Positions 1-11,455 of a stretch of DNA of 64,000 nucleotides are shown here, in pieces (the first letter of the stretch is position 1; each line of letters begins with the position of its first letter). The notes below the pieces were generated by a model. That model made no database searches and had not been told where the DNA came from. It saw only the letters and a program-made list of their open reading frames with translations. The position numbers were made by a program, and so were the translations under genes. Source of the stretch: Avena insularis (taxonomy: Eukaryota; Streptophyta; Magnoliopsida; Poales; Poaceae); contig CM042690.1 of NCBI GenBank assembly GCA_023614405.1, positions 663,284,802 through 663,348,801 on the forward strand, read 5' to 3'.

Positions 1-3000
1 ATTCCTCGCCGGACCTGTCCGCCTTGTTCTTCTCCTGTGGTTTTGTGTCGATGAGATAATATGAGTCATTGTGCAATGCTTTGCTCACGATGAATGGTCC
101 TTCCCATGGGGGGATAACTTATGCATGCCAGCAGTATGTTGTACCAACCGGAGTACCAGATCACCTTCCCGGAAAACTCGGGGGTTTACTTTTCGGCTAT
201 GATAGCGTCGGAGATTTTGCTGATATATGGCGGATCTGGACAATGCCAGTTCTCTCACTTCTTCCAGCAGATCAACATCATTTTGCCAGGCTTCTTGCAC
301 TTCGGCTTCTGTGTATTGGGTGACCCTAGGCGAGTCATGCTCTATGTCGGCTGGTAATACAACTTCTGCCCCATATACCAGAAAGAATGGCGTATAGCAT
401 GTTGATCGATTCGGAGTTGTTCTTAAACTCCACAGTACCACTGGTAGTTCTTCTATCTAGCACCCCGCTGATCTTTGCAGCGGCTCAATGAGCCGGGGTT
501 TTATCCTGGATAATACCAATCCGTTGGATCTTTCCACTTGTCCGTTCGATGCGGGGTGAGCTACCGAGGCTGCGTCTAGCCAGATCTTCTTATCCTGGCA
601 GAATCGTGCAAATGCTCCTTCGGCAAAATTCATGCCATTATATGTTATGATGCTGTGAGGATAACCGTATCTCAAGATGATATCCTTGAGGAATGTCACG
701 GCGGTAGCTCCATCACATTTTCTTATTGGCTTCACCTCAATCCATTTTGTAAATTTGTCAACCATGACCAAGATGTGGGTCATGTTCCCTCTTGCTGGTT
801 TGAATGGGCCAACCATATCCAAACACCATACGGCAAATGGCCAGGTAATTGGTATGGTCTTGAGCTCCAACATTGGCATATGTGTCTTTGTGACATATCT
901 TTGATAGCCATTGCACTTTCTTACTAGATCTTCTGCTTGTTCCAAGGCATTTGGCCAGTAAAACCCATGACGGAAAGCTTTTGCTACCAAGGCTCTAGGT
1001 GAGGCATGATGCCCACATTCCCCTTGATGTATATCTCGGAGGATGTCCAGTCCTTCCTCCGGGTCAACACATCGTTGGAGGACATTAGTCACACTCCTTT
1101 TGTATAGCTCAGAATTGATGATTGTGTATGCTTTTGCTCTCCTCTGAGTTTGCCTGGAAAGCACCTCCTCAGCGGGTAAGGTTCCATCTTTCAGGAATTG
1201 AAATATGGGCAGTGCCCAAGTTGGTACAGCTCACACTGGGAACACATCCTCATCAATTTCCATCTGATCCACCGGCATAACCTCAGCCGGATCAAGTCTT
1301 GAAAGCGATCCGGGTTTGCCGAGGCAGTCCTCGGGTTTCGCGTACCACCTCCCACGTCAATGTCCATGGGTACGGCTCCGGACTTCGGATCTTCCGGGAT
1401 GTAGATTGAGTCGGTTTCTGGGGACGTCCTGATAGATGGTTTTCTGAGGTGTTCTAATGCTACACCTGGTGGAATTGCTTGTCGAGTTGATCCGAGCTTG
1501 GAAAATACGTCGACAGCCTCATTTTCCACCCGGGGTACATGGTGAAATTCGCATCCCTCAAAGTAACCAGATATCTTCTGGACATGGAATCTGTATAATG
1601 CCATGTTTGGATAAAGAGCGTCCCACAACCCTGAGACTTGTTGAACTACCAAATCCGAGTCGCCAAAGTATTGGATCCGACGTATCCCAATTTCTTTTGC
1701 CACTTTGAGCCCATGTACAAGTGCCTCATATTCGGCGACATTGTTTGACACTGCGAAGTGGATCTGCAATACATACTTCAGCTGGTCATTTTTTGGCGAG
1801 GTAAGTACTACTCCGGCGCCTAACCCGGTTTTGTTTTTGATCCGTCAAAGTGCATCCTCCAATAATTCGGATCTGGTAATGGTGGTTCATATTGCACCTC
1901 GGCCCAGTCCACAAAAAAGTCGGCCACAGCCTGAGACTTGATTGCTTCTCTTCTGTCATATTGTGGCGCATAAGGGGCTAACTCAATTGCCTATTTTGCA
2001 ATCCTGCCACTTGCATCCTTGTTACTCATTATCTCGGATATGGGACCTTCACATATTACTTTGATGGGGTGCTCCTCAAAATAGTGTTTTAGCTTCTTAG
2101 CTGACATCTACACACCGTATGCCACTTTCTGATAGTGCGGATAATTTTGCTTCGATGCGGATAATACCTCACTTAGGTAATATACTGGCCTTTGCACTGA
2201 CTTACCCTCTTCATCGCGCTCTACGACAATTACTGCACTTACAACTCAGTTGGTTGCGGCTATATAGAGCAACATTGGCTCCTTTGATAGTGGAGAAGCT
2301 AAGACTGGTGCAGTGGCTAACATTTTCTTTAATTGGATAAAGGCTTCATTGGCCTGCGGCGTCCAAATGAACTTGTCCGACTTTTTCATTAGTTGATAGA
2401 GAGGCAGTGACTTTTCTCCCAACCGACATACAAACCGACTTAAGGATGCCAGGCAACCAGTGAACTTCTGGACATCGTTAAGGCAATTCGGTAGTTCCAT
2501 TCGCTCTATGGCCCGGATTTTAGTTGGATTGACTTCGATACCTCGGCTGGAGACAAGAAATCCGAGTAACTTTCCAGCCGGGACACCGAAGGTGCATTTT
2601 TCTAGGTTAAGCTTCATTCGGAACCTCCTTAGGTTCGCGAATGTCTTCCTGATATCGTCAAGGAGCGTTTTGCTTTCCTTGGTCTTGATAACAACATCAT
2701 CCACGTATACCTGCACATTTTGACCAATTTGGTTGTGCAAACATTTCTGCATACATCTTTGGTACGTTACCCCTGCATTAAGTAAACCAAAAGGCATGAT
2801 GAGATAGCAATAATCCCCATACAGGGTGATAAACGCGGTCTTTATTTGATCACTTGGTTCCAGAGGTATTTGGTGAAAACCAGAATATGCGTCAATGAAT
2901 GACAACAGTTCACACCCAGCAGTGGAATCTATGACTTGGTCTATCCTTGGCAGTGGGAATGGATCTTTCGGACACGCCTTATTCAGGTTCGTGTAATCGA

Positions 3001-3307
3001 TACACATGCGCCAAACCACTACCACGTTCGGATCGTCCTTCTTCTTCTCCACCAGCACCGGATTAGACAGCCAATCCGGGTAAAGTACTTCCATGATAAA
3101 TCCAGCTACTAGTAGTCGAGCTATCTCATCTCCTATGACTTTTCTCCTATCTTCGGCGAAGCGGCGGAGAGGTTTCTTCACTGGCTTTGCTCCGGGTCTC
3201 ACATTCAAAGAGTGCTCGGCCAACTCCCTCGGAACACCTTGCAAGTCCTATGTGGACCATGCAAAAATATCTCGATTCTCACGGAGGAAGTTGACGAGCT
3301 CGCTTTC
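1..3307 (-). pseudogene. pol: pol (RT, RNase H, archaeal RNase H, integrase) of element A, partial
   Basis: Domains in order: reverse transcriptase (3244-2400, FIDAYSGFHQI and the catalytic YVDD at about 2707-2696); gypsy RNase H (about 2380-1970), where the usual first Asp is replaced (LYIAATN); archaeal-type RNase H (1950-1450) with the EYEA and GDSDLV motifs; and integrase (1164-1) with an HHCC zinc motif and a D,D,E core. Lesions include CNGYQRY for CNGCQRY (zinc Cys lost), ITYNGMNF for ITDNGTNF (second catalytic Asp lost), a TAG for the Trp after QRSAGC near 457, and frameshifts near 1790 and 1190. It is cut by the window edge. Confidence 0.92.
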
Positions 3308-4069
3308 CTATTTGTCATTTAACCCGACACCAATTGTTACGGTGCGCTCTGGGAACATATCATCAACAGGCACTTTCTTTGTATCTTTGGTCGGTTGGAA
3401 CGAAACACTACCATGCGGGTTACTCAGCGCCGGCATATATTGCTGCGCGGACTGAGCCAATGCCGCCACCTCTTGGATTTTTCTATTTTCTTGAGCAATC
3501 ACGAGTGACTCGGCCAGGTTAGACCCGGCTGACGCGCACTCAATGGAACGTCGGAAATCACCAGTTATGGTAATCACACCATTTGGCCCGGGCAGCTTCA
3601 TCTTCAAGTAACTGATGTGAGTACTTGACATGAACTTGTTCAGAGCTGGCCTTCCAAGTAACGCGTGATATGCGCTCTCCAAATTGACAACCTCAAACTC
3701 CAAATTCTCAGTCCGGCAGTTATCTCTTGTGTCGAGCAATACGTCAACCCGGACCTTGCCTATGGGCTCACAAGAAATGCCTGGCACAATGCCATGGAAA
3801 GTTGTCCTTGTAGCTTGGAGCATGTTCTCCGAGATACCCAATTTGCGTATCGTGTCCAAGTACATGATATTTATGCTGCTGCCATTGTCAATCAACACCT
3901 TTGAGAATCTCACATTGATGTTTGGCCCGATGAATGTTGGGTCCAACACTAGCGCATACGAACCAGGACTTGGCATAAGCTTGGGATGAGCTTTGATGCT
4001 CCAGGTAATTTCCTGGTCCGACCAAGGCATATACCTCGTCACTGCTGGCATTACCGCATTTACTTCCAT
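3308..4069 (-). pseudogene. pro: Aspartic protease of Tat element A
   Basis: This protease cleaves the gag-pol polyprotein. The reading of 253 residues holds the active-site motif IDNGSSINIM at residues 60-69 (Asp near base 3889) and the family's flap-side ALLGRPALNKF motif. The active site reads D-N-G-S rather than D-T/S-G; D and E share this, so it is the family state and not a lesion of this copy. It opens at the same MEVNAVMPAV as the others, in frame with gag, and ends at a TAG after LNDK, at the exact place where D, E and the unrelated element C also have a stop before RT. Confidence 0.85.
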
Positions 4070-6690
4070 GTGTTAGCGCTGCAAACTCTTTCTATCTGTC
4101 TCTTCTATGGTGAACACACAGTAACTCTGATGATGCTCTCTGTACTCATCCCTCCCCTCGTTTCCGGGGTACCTCTGATCCGGTTGATGCTGGTCTTCCA
4201 CTTGATGCACTGCATCCCTTCTCTCATGGTTGTCATACCTCGGCGGAGGGGGAGGCAACATTAACTGTTGCGTGTTTGCTCCGGAGAGCAATTGCTGCCG
4301 GGGTAACTCCTGCCGAGGTTGATCATTCCGAGGTGCCTGAGAATTCCCTGAACCACCTTGTTCTATCTTTCGCATCCACTCACACTGCCTGGTTGTGTGA
4401 CCCGCTGGGTTACTCGGATTTGGCGTGTGAAATTTACACGGGTTTTCCAGCATTACCTCATAAGTATATCTTGGACGGTCCTTCTTTTCTTGCCACTGCT
4501 TCTTCTGCTCTGGCGTCCAAGTTTTCTTGCCATCATTTCTTGGAGTCCATTGCTGTCCTCCAGTTTTCTGACGTTGGTTGCTTCCTGCCCCAGGTTGATC
4601 TTGATTCACAACAGCAACTTGTTGCGAACTGTACCGGTAATCCGATCTGTCATCTCTTCTTTTTCCCCGGTAATCATTCCTCCGGGATGACCCGGCTCCA
4701 TCTCGCTGGTAGTACTCTTCGTTTGACTCGCTCGACATTAGCCTAGGTTGAGTTGGATCACCCAAGGCATACGAATCGGCGATCTGGATTGTCTCTGCCA
4801 ATGTAGTTGGCATATCCCTTTGCAATCTTTGCCACAACATGCTTGCATATCTGCACCCTTGCGCAAACCATGTTATGGCCTGTAACTCAATTACACCCTC
4901 ACAGGAGTTTCGCACTGTACACCACCTGGTTAGGAACTCCCGGTCTGTCTCATTCGGTTTCTGCTTGCACATTGCTAGGGTCTATGGCCTATTCGGCCTT
5001 TGATACGTACTTGAGAAATTGCTGACAAACATTTCCTCAAAATCGATCCAATAGTTAATACTTCCGGGTGGCAAATTGTTTAGCCATACCCTCGCTGGCC
5101 CCTCCAACATCTGGGGTACATATCTCATAGCCCATCTCAAGTTGCCTGTAGCAATTTTCACTGCTGTAGCATAGTTAATCCACCAATCCTCCGGCTTTGT
5201 GCTACCGTCATACGTTTTTGTGCCTCTAGGTAACTGGAAGTTAGGCACCGGTGGCTCCTTCATGATCCGGGGCCCAAAACACGCAGGACCCGGAGGACCT
5301 TGACATTCAATTTGCTCCGACCTATACAACCGATCCAGTTTTAACCTGACATTGTCAGGCATCAAATTCCTGCTTCCCAATCTTGACCCTATCACGTGAT
5401 AGTCCGGCCTAGGATACCCAGCGTTCACCATTTCCGAATCACCATCATTGTATCTATCTTGCACCTGTGGAGCTGCTCTCTGTTGCATACCTTGGCCGGC
5501 ACTGCGCTCTTGCTGTGGTATATTCCGCTTCTGCAGTTGCCCTACACCTGCCGAATTGCGCTGTCCGGCATTGCCGTTCACAGCGTTCCCTTGACCGGCA
5601 TTGCCTTGGTCACGGTTACCTCGGCCAGCTTCACCTCGGCTCACACTTCGTCGATCCTCATTTCTCTGCACTTCTTTTCCTTTCCTTGCCCTTGCCGGGT
5701 CATATGGGACTATCTGCTTATTCCTCCTGGCCGAGGTTACTATCTCTTCTCTCCTAGGACCACCATGAGGAGACGATGCAGCTCCAGCAGATTTCTCCAG
5801 GTTACCCACCGCCAAATGAACGATCTTGGAGGCCCCAGCTCTTTCTGGGTTAGCCCTGAGCAATTCCTCATTTTTCCTGTTCCCGATCCGAACCAACTCA
5901 TTAAAACTATCTTGCTGTCTCTAACGGGCTTCACCTGTCAGACCCTCTAACTCGGATGCAGCTGCATCTGCTGCTCTGAGGTTCTTTGCCGGGGTACTAT
6001 ACTTCGGCAACCCCACGGACAAGCAGTTCTCTGATTCCTCAATCCTAGTATCCCCCTCTTTGTTCATTTCACTCATGAGGTTTCTCCCCTTCACTTTTAC
6101 AGCATCTACCTCATTTGCCTTTGCATACTCACGCAGTGTCATGTTCAACGCTGCTGAGCCGCGGCTATCTTTTTCGCACCCTCTAGTATTTTTTGCCTAG
6201 TCTCCTCTAGTTCGGCATGTGCCTGAGCCGGATCTACTACTGCTTCTACTGGGTTTGCCAAGCTATCCATCGCCTGCTGCAGCACATTCTCCGCCCTCTC
6301 TAGAGGAGGACCTCTACTTTTTCTCGGTGCCTTGGGCGTTACCTCCGGATCTGGTGCTGGATCCTTGCTCGCGCCAGCGCCAGGCGCAATCATCATCACC
6401 TCAGCGTGGTCCGGGGAGCGAGCTATACGCGCCCCACGAACCGTGCTAAGGGGTGGCTCGCCTCCTTCGACGACGTGCCACGGGTGAACGCACGACACAT
6501 CGACAGCAACGTAGATCTTGTGCGCGCCGAGCTTGACGAAGAGGCCGTTGCACAGAAGAGGACGCTTGCCGAAGAAGCCAGCGTTGTCGCTGACGAAGTC
6601 CAGCGCTCCAAAGCGCTGAACGAGCCCGGAGACAATGCGTTCACCGGTGCCGATGAAGGTTCCCGTCCGGATTTTCACCCTGCTAGCGCT
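4070..6690 (-). pseudogene. gag: gag of Tat element A (broken)
   Basis: Gag forms the capsid-like particle that packages element RNA. The reading is in pieces (6678-6145, 6148-5921, 5896-4982, 4972-4073), interrupted by frameshifts near 6147 and 5910 and a stop near 4982. The N-terminal part is Ala/Glu-rich and helical in appearance, the middle is Gly/Asn/Arg-rich with repeated RGN and AGQGN steps, and the retrotransposon gag domain follows at about 5330-4760 (conserved WLNNLPPGSI and FVSNFSSTYQ). A C-x2-H...H-x4-C knuckle-like motif lies near 4440. No ATG is found close to the primer site, so the true start is unclear. The frame continues into the protease, as usual for a gag-pro polyprotein. 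Confidence 0.88.
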
Positions 6691-6694
6691 GCTA

Positions 6695-6712
6695 GCCCCA
6701 CGGTGGGCGCCA
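6695..6712 (-). other. Primer binding site of element A, tRNA-Lys type
   Basis: On the minus strand TGGCGCCCACCGTGGGGC starts two bases after the LTR end. It is complementary to the 3' end of plant tRNA-Lys(CUU) as I remember it, including the CCA tail. The 18-base match to the same place in E makes the assignment as a primer site secure; the tRNA identity is from memory. Confidence 0.85.
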
Positions 6713-6714
6713 AC

Positions 6715-7494
6715 TGTCGTGGTGGTGTCACGACAGATGCCATGGATAGGCTAAAGGTGGGAACTAAATGTACTAGGGGAATCCAGGGAGGGATAGTGTG
6801 GTGATTCCACACGTTGCTTTGTATTTGATTCACTTCCACAGTTTACAAGTGCTCCTTGAGCTGTATTGGGGAGAGGAGGAAGAAGAAACTCTCTTACTCT
6901 CACCACTAGCTGGCCCTCAGGAACACACTAGTAAAACACAACCCTCTAGCGATCAACCCCTTCTACAGAGGCCCTAGCCCCCCTTATATAGGGGTAGCCA
7001 GGTCTCCAATTAGGGCATACGTGGAGGCATATTCCTCCCAAAATAGTAAGCCGACCGGGTCACTTTTGCCCAGCGTCATCCATGCAGAGGCTACGTGAGC
7101 CTCTGCGGCGCCCGCGTCATCCGACACAGGCATCGTCACCTTTGTCGGCCACGCCTCAGTGGTCCTGGCCTCTGTCCGCTTTGCTCACGCTCTGCGTACA
7201 GTGGTCACCCTTTGACCAGCGAGATACCTTCCTTCTCTTACAAGCTTGATATAACCCAGATCGTACCTAGTTGATCTGGCCACACCTGTACCTGCATACA
7301 AGTTTGATACATCTTACCGACATACGACATAATTCGGATGTGACCCAGTTAGGTGGGCATCCCCTGGTTCAGGTTACCCCATGATTCGGCCTGCCTTGAG
7401 GTGACTCGGCCAGCACCTGCTTTAACCTTGCCGTACCTTGGCTAACTCGGCCTTTATACCCCGGCGTGACCCTACCCGGGGTATCTCCCCAACA
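6715..7494 (-). repeat. 5' LTR of Tat element A
   Basis: About 780 bp, beginning TGTTGGGGAGATACCCC and ending CCACCACGACA on the minus strand. It aligns along its length with the LTRs of D and E. A TATATAA box lies at 6984-6990 (minus strand), about two thirds into the LTR, the expected place for the U3/R boundary. A block at about 6899-6960 matches the 5' LTR of E and not that of D, so A and E share an LTR subtype. Confidence 0.93.
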
Positions 7495-8841
7495 GGTAAT
7501 GGGTCAGGAAGTTAGTCATGAAGGTAGTGAAATCCTGAGTAAGGTCAACAATGTTGGCGTTCGCATCTTGCAACATATTTTCTATGTTGTCGATGCGATG
7601 CACCACCTGGTCGAGTTCACTCCTTGGGACATAGTCAATCCTGGCTGAGGTTGAGGCATACCTTGCTGCTGCTGGTAGTGGGGAAAGGGCTGATTGTGAT
7701 GATGTTGCTAGCCATAGTCATCCCAGCCCCCGACGTTCCAACCCTCTTCCCCTTGCTCCTGCTATTGCTGGGTGTTAGCTGCATCTGCTAGTTGGGATCC
7801 CCTCCTAAGTTTGGAATCCTCCCCGGGGAGATCAATGCCTACTATAATTCCTCCTCATTGAGGACCCAGCTTTGTTTACCTGGCAAACCAAAATCTTGGA
7901 CAAACGGAAGCAAGACTTGGTGGAGTTCACTGTTAGGCTCAAAATAAAATTGATAAGTACGAAGGGAGCGCTGAGGCCTATAAACCCACATAAATTTGGT
8001 GTTGGCCATGATGGTGTCATCCAACTCCTTACTGCCCGCCACTGGTCTCTCATTGGGCATGACAAACTCACTCGCATAGGAAATCTGAGTGATCAATCCT
8101 CCACAACGGATGTCACTTGAAGGAGCCGACCTTTGGCGGCAGAAGTGCTGGATGAGCAAACAAGTTTACCTTATGCTCCATCTCAAGACGGAGAGCCATA
8201 TATATTACACTTATCTCGGGGTTGCCATTACCCTGGTATCTCCCTTCCCAAAAATTGAATTCGCCAAAAAGGTGGCGAAGTAGCGGATAGTGGGATTCTG
8301 GATGGTGGCGCTCTTCTTGCGCAAGTAATCAATGTCCACGTGGACAGAAATCTGCTCCCAAGCATGCATTGCCTCTATGAGGACTTCATTAGTGGTATCA
8401 AGTTCTCCTTAATAGGAGAACCCGGAGCAATCGCAAAATTTATAAAAGTGAGGTTGTGGGGTTGCCCATTGAGCACGAAACTTACAGTGCAATTACGTTC
8501 TTGGGTTTCGAGGTCGTCGTGGAATGACGACAAGAACTCGTATGTGGCGCCTCTCAAAGGTGTAGGTGGAGAGGTAGGAGAAATGCATCATGCCAGTGTT
8601 CTTAGTCATCCTGTTGAAGTCATCCTCAAGGCCTTGGCGGGAGAGGAAGCCACGGTTCACCCACTTGGTGGGTATAACCTTGCGTGAGCTCACCCTCTCG
8701 TAGTCCTTGCTCAGTGCTTCCCTCAGGTTGCCTCCCTCCGATCATCTCTTCTTCGATCCCGATGGGTTTGAGGTACCCGAGGTTCCTGTCCTTCCTGAAC
8801 AAAAAATCTTCCCAATATTCATAGTGCTGCAGAAATTTCAA
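7495..8841 (-). pseudogene. Athila-like 3' ORF, putative plant transposon protein domain (broken)
   Basis: Function unknown. Pieces on the minus strand (8841-8626, 8693-8493, 8557-8375, 8159-7842) align in order with the better preserved 3' ORF of element B at 46081-47383. Shared landmarks are SSRKVIPTKW, FLSSFHDD, a CTVSF stretch and a C-terminal YVPRSELDQV...FMTNF segment near 7640-7500. This resembles the 'putative plant transposon protein' domain of the 3' ORF in Athila-type elements; such ORFs are sometimes called env-like, but I see no signal peptide or convincing membrane anchor. Gln/Pro/His-rich sequence occupies about 7830-7640. Element A interrupts it near its C-terminus. Confidence 0.72.
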
Positions 8842-9675
8842 AGAAAAACTATAGGCATCAGGTTTCTATCATACAAACAAACGATTACATAAGGAAATTA
8901 CAAATCCTAACATGAGGAATCAAAAATAATGTCAAAATATGATGAACTCATCTAGATAGTCAATGTGAGGAATTCAACCATGGATTTCAGAAAATAAAGG
9001 ATGGATCGGATGAGAAACTTACAGATGTGAAGATTCCCCCACTCAAATGCAAGAAATCAGTGAAGAATCTAATGTTCTAGGTGATTAGGGTTTGAGTTGT
9101 GGAGAGAGAGAGGAATAAAATAGAGAGGGAAAGAAGAAGAAGGTTGGCTGCTGCCAGCCACCATTCTCTAAATCGCGCAATGCACGTGGTACGGGCAGGT
9201 CCCGCCCGTACTAGTGCTAGTCACTGTTAGATCAAAACTAGGGTCCCGAGATCAAACCTGAGAGTTCTAGTACGGGCAGATGGTACGGGTGCGTCCGGCC
9301 GTACTAGTGGTCGTTATCGTGCTAGTAAGGTTGGAGCTAATTCTCGATATTCGGTACGGGCAGATGGTACGGGTGCATCCGGTCGGACCACTCCTCGTTA
9401 TGAGAGCTGCCTCCGGCCGCTTCATCAACAAGCCTTCTCCGCTGCGCGTCTGACCCTACCAGATCTCGTTACGTCACCTGAAACCGAAACCAGTTTCCTT
9501 CTTTCTCTTCAAAAATGTAATCTTCCAATTATTTATTACCCTTCATATCAGTAAAATTTCTCCTACAAACTATAAATTGAACAACCTTTTATTAGAGAAC
9601 AAAATAAAGTAAAACCTTAATACTAAAAATGGGTTGACTCCCATCAAGTGTTTATTCAAAAAGGGCAGATTCGAA
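8842..9675. other. Non-coding spacer of the oldest Athila-like remnant
   Basis: About 830 bp between protease and 3' ORF with no coding potential that I can support. It holds the GTACGGGC hairpin repeats (annotated separately at 9188-9395), a purine-rich stretch near 9100-9145 and A/T-rich sequence at 9490-9650. In an autonomous Athila element this place would hold RT, RNase H and integrase; none of their motifs can be found in either strand. Confidence 0.7.
9188..9395. repeat. Three hairpin repeats with GTACGGGC arms
   Basis: Copies of TACGGGCAG begin at 9190, 9271 and 9355, a period of 81-84 bp. The first folds directly (GTACGGGC ... GCCCGTAC); the other two carry two direct GTACGGG copies followed by a CCGTAC arm or its decayed form. 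The array lies in the same relative position (between protease and 3' ORF) as the unrelated-sequence hairpin array of element B at 15651-16112. Confidence 0.75.
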
Positions 9676-10230
9676 CTAATCAACCTCCAAGCTCTTAGTG
9701 TTCACCTTCGGTTGCCCTTTATTAGTGGTACTTACCGCTTGAACACGCTTTGGTGGTGGTATATATTTTTCGTCTTGTTCTTTCTTTGAAAAATAACGAC
9801 CAATCTGGTCATCATAAATATTGAAAACAATCTTACTAGTGGAGCAATCTACATCAGCTCCAACAGTGCTAAGAAAAGGTCTTCCAAGGATGATTGAAAG
9901 TTTGTCGTCTTCTGGAACATCTAGTATGATAAAGTCAGTAGGTATAACATGTTGATCAATCCTAAGCAAAACATCTTCGATAATACCAACATGTTGTTTA
10001 GTTGTCTTATCAGCCATTTGTAAAGTAGTTGAAGTTGGAGAGTACTCTCCAAGATTTAATTTCTTAAATAGTGAGTAGGGCATGACACCAACACTTGCTC
10101 CTAAATCATAAAGAGCATTAAAAATATTTGTTTTCCCAATCGAGCAAGAGATAGTCGATATACCTGGATCCCCAAGCTTAGCAGGCAGCTTATCACCAAA
10201 GCTTGTTATCACTGCTACAGTCTTAGTTAT
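9676..10230 (-). pseudogene. pro: Athila-like aspartic protease, N-terminus cut by LTR-A
   Basis: An open reading of about 185 residues from the insertion point. The active site reads DLGASVGVMP, so the catalytic Asp and Gly are present and the usual Asn after ASV is Gly. It continues with the family's ADKTTKQHVG, IIEDVLLRID and ILGRPFLSTVGA motifs, matching the protease of element B residue by residue over most of its length. The apparent N-terminus of the open frame, right of 10230, is antisense LTR-A sequence and not part of the gene. It would have released gag proteins. Confidence 0.85.
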
Positions 10231-11455
10231 TGATGAGTGCATATTTGCATCATGTTTTATATTATTATTTTGCACTGTAGATGTAGGATCTTGGTATTTT
10301 ACGGTGTTCGTGTGCACATTTTATGTCTATTTTCACCAGGATCGGGACAGATGATGGATACAATGGACACAATTCTTGGAGCAGTTGTATTGGGGAGAAA
10401 AGGAGCCAAAAACAATGTAAATCACTTATTTGGGAAATATTAATAACACCAGAAGAAAACCCAAAGCAATCAAAGTATACAAATGGTTTAACGACCAACT
10501 ATACAGTGGGAATAAATTTTCGGGCTGTATAGTTCCCGCCGTATAGTTGGCGCCACCATCGCCTCCTCAAGTAGTTTCACCCCGTGCAACTAGATCAAAG
10601 AGACGACATACAGAACAACCAGAAATCGCCGAAACCTCACCTCTGGAAGGCATCTAGAGAGGGAACTCGTCCACCGGGGATGCATCTTCGCCCTGCACAA
10701 ATCCGGGAGGCTAAGGCATCGATCTTCATCATCAACCACTGCATCACCACCATCTCCATCCATCCCATCTACATCTTATCTAGATCTTGTTCTAAGTCTC
10801 GTACTCGTTGTGGATTTATACACGTACTATTCATCCACGATAGATTCCATTGTTATTTCCATGATGTTGATTGCCTCCATGTCTAAGTAGATCATTAGTT
10901 CATGGGGAGATGGAGAAACCCTAGAATGAGATTGAAATAAGATAAAGTTTATTATGATATTCATCGCTGTGACCATGTGTTAGATTGTCTTCATCTTGAT
11001 GTTGAGAGAAGTCGACCTCTCAATATTTGCCTCTTATGGGGACTTGATTGGAGGGAACTACTTGTTGGTAGACGGAGGTGTGTTAGCACTTACAGTGACT
11101 ATAAAGCTGTTGGCACCCCTTACGTATCAACTTGGTAACCAAGGAAACTCATGGAACACTATCCATGTCATAGGATACATCCTACGGGATTAAGTCCCTT
11201 AATAGCGCAGTAATTTGATTGATGTCGATTGCTGACTGCTGTGGTTATGAGGATGATGTGAGCAGTGGTTGCTTCCTATTTGTCCAAATACGGACTTCCT
11301 CCCACATATACATAGTTGAGAATGTTCATGATAATAATCTTTACCTTAGCTCTTTAGAATGCTAGTGGTGTATCCGCTACTCCCTGAGAATACTTTTTCC
11401 CCTATTGTAGTTCCAAATCTCTTTTACATACGCCATACTTACTTTCTATGTTTTG
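10231..11455 (+). repeat. LTR-A (first copy), truncated by element B
   Basis: Begins TGATGAGTGCATATTTGCAT and aligns with the complete LTR-A at 49142-50656 for about 1.2 kb, apart from an indel of roughly 75 bp. It is interrupted at 11455 by the start of element B. The remainder would lie beyond the far end of B and is not in the window. It entered the protease of the oldest layer at 10230/10231. The candidate left target duplication is GTTAT (10226-10230), with no right partner in view. Confidence 0.88.
10497..10549. repeat. Hairpin in LTR-A, AACTATAC palindrome
   Basis: Arms CAACTATACAGTGGGAA and TTCCCGCCGTATAGTTG can pair over 17 positions with two non-canonical pairs. The same palindrome is found in LTR-A copy 2, in both LTRs of element B and five times in the internal spacer of B. 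Confidence 0.8.

Larger units (their letters stand above)
1..7494 (-). mobile_element. Tat-lineage Ty3/gypsy element A, 3' part outside window
   Basis: A minus-strand LTR retrotransposon. Reading leftwards it has a 5' LTR (7494-6715), a primer binding site, gag, protease, RT, degenerate RNase H, archaeal-type RNase H and most of integrase. The window begins about 60 bases before the expected end of pol, so the antisense gene and 3' LTR seen in its relatives D and E are not visible here. It is inserted in the 3' ORF of an older Athila-like element; the right flanking five bases are GGTAA, and the left copy of the duplication is off the window. Domain order (archaeal RNase H between RNase H and integrase) marks the Tat lineage. 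Many stops and frameshifts show it is defective. Confidence 0.93.
7495..10230 (-). mobile_element. Athila-like gypsy remnant (oldest layer)
   Basis: A minus-strand remnant that reads, from right to left, protease (10230-9676), non-coding spacer with hairpin repeats (9675-8842), and 3' ORF (8841-7495). It is cut on the right by LTR-A and on the left by Tat element A, so no LTR of its own is visible. The order protease-spacer-3' ORF is the same as in element B, and there is no RT, RNase H or integrase between. The sequence after the protease contains GGGAGTCAACCCAT, also found after the protease of B, so the two belong to related families. Confidence 0.82.

Noticed and set aside
10231..10317. 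N-terminal extension of the minus-strand protease into 10231-10317
   Set aside because: That part of the open frame is the complement of the start of LTR-A, as shown by the second copy at 49142.
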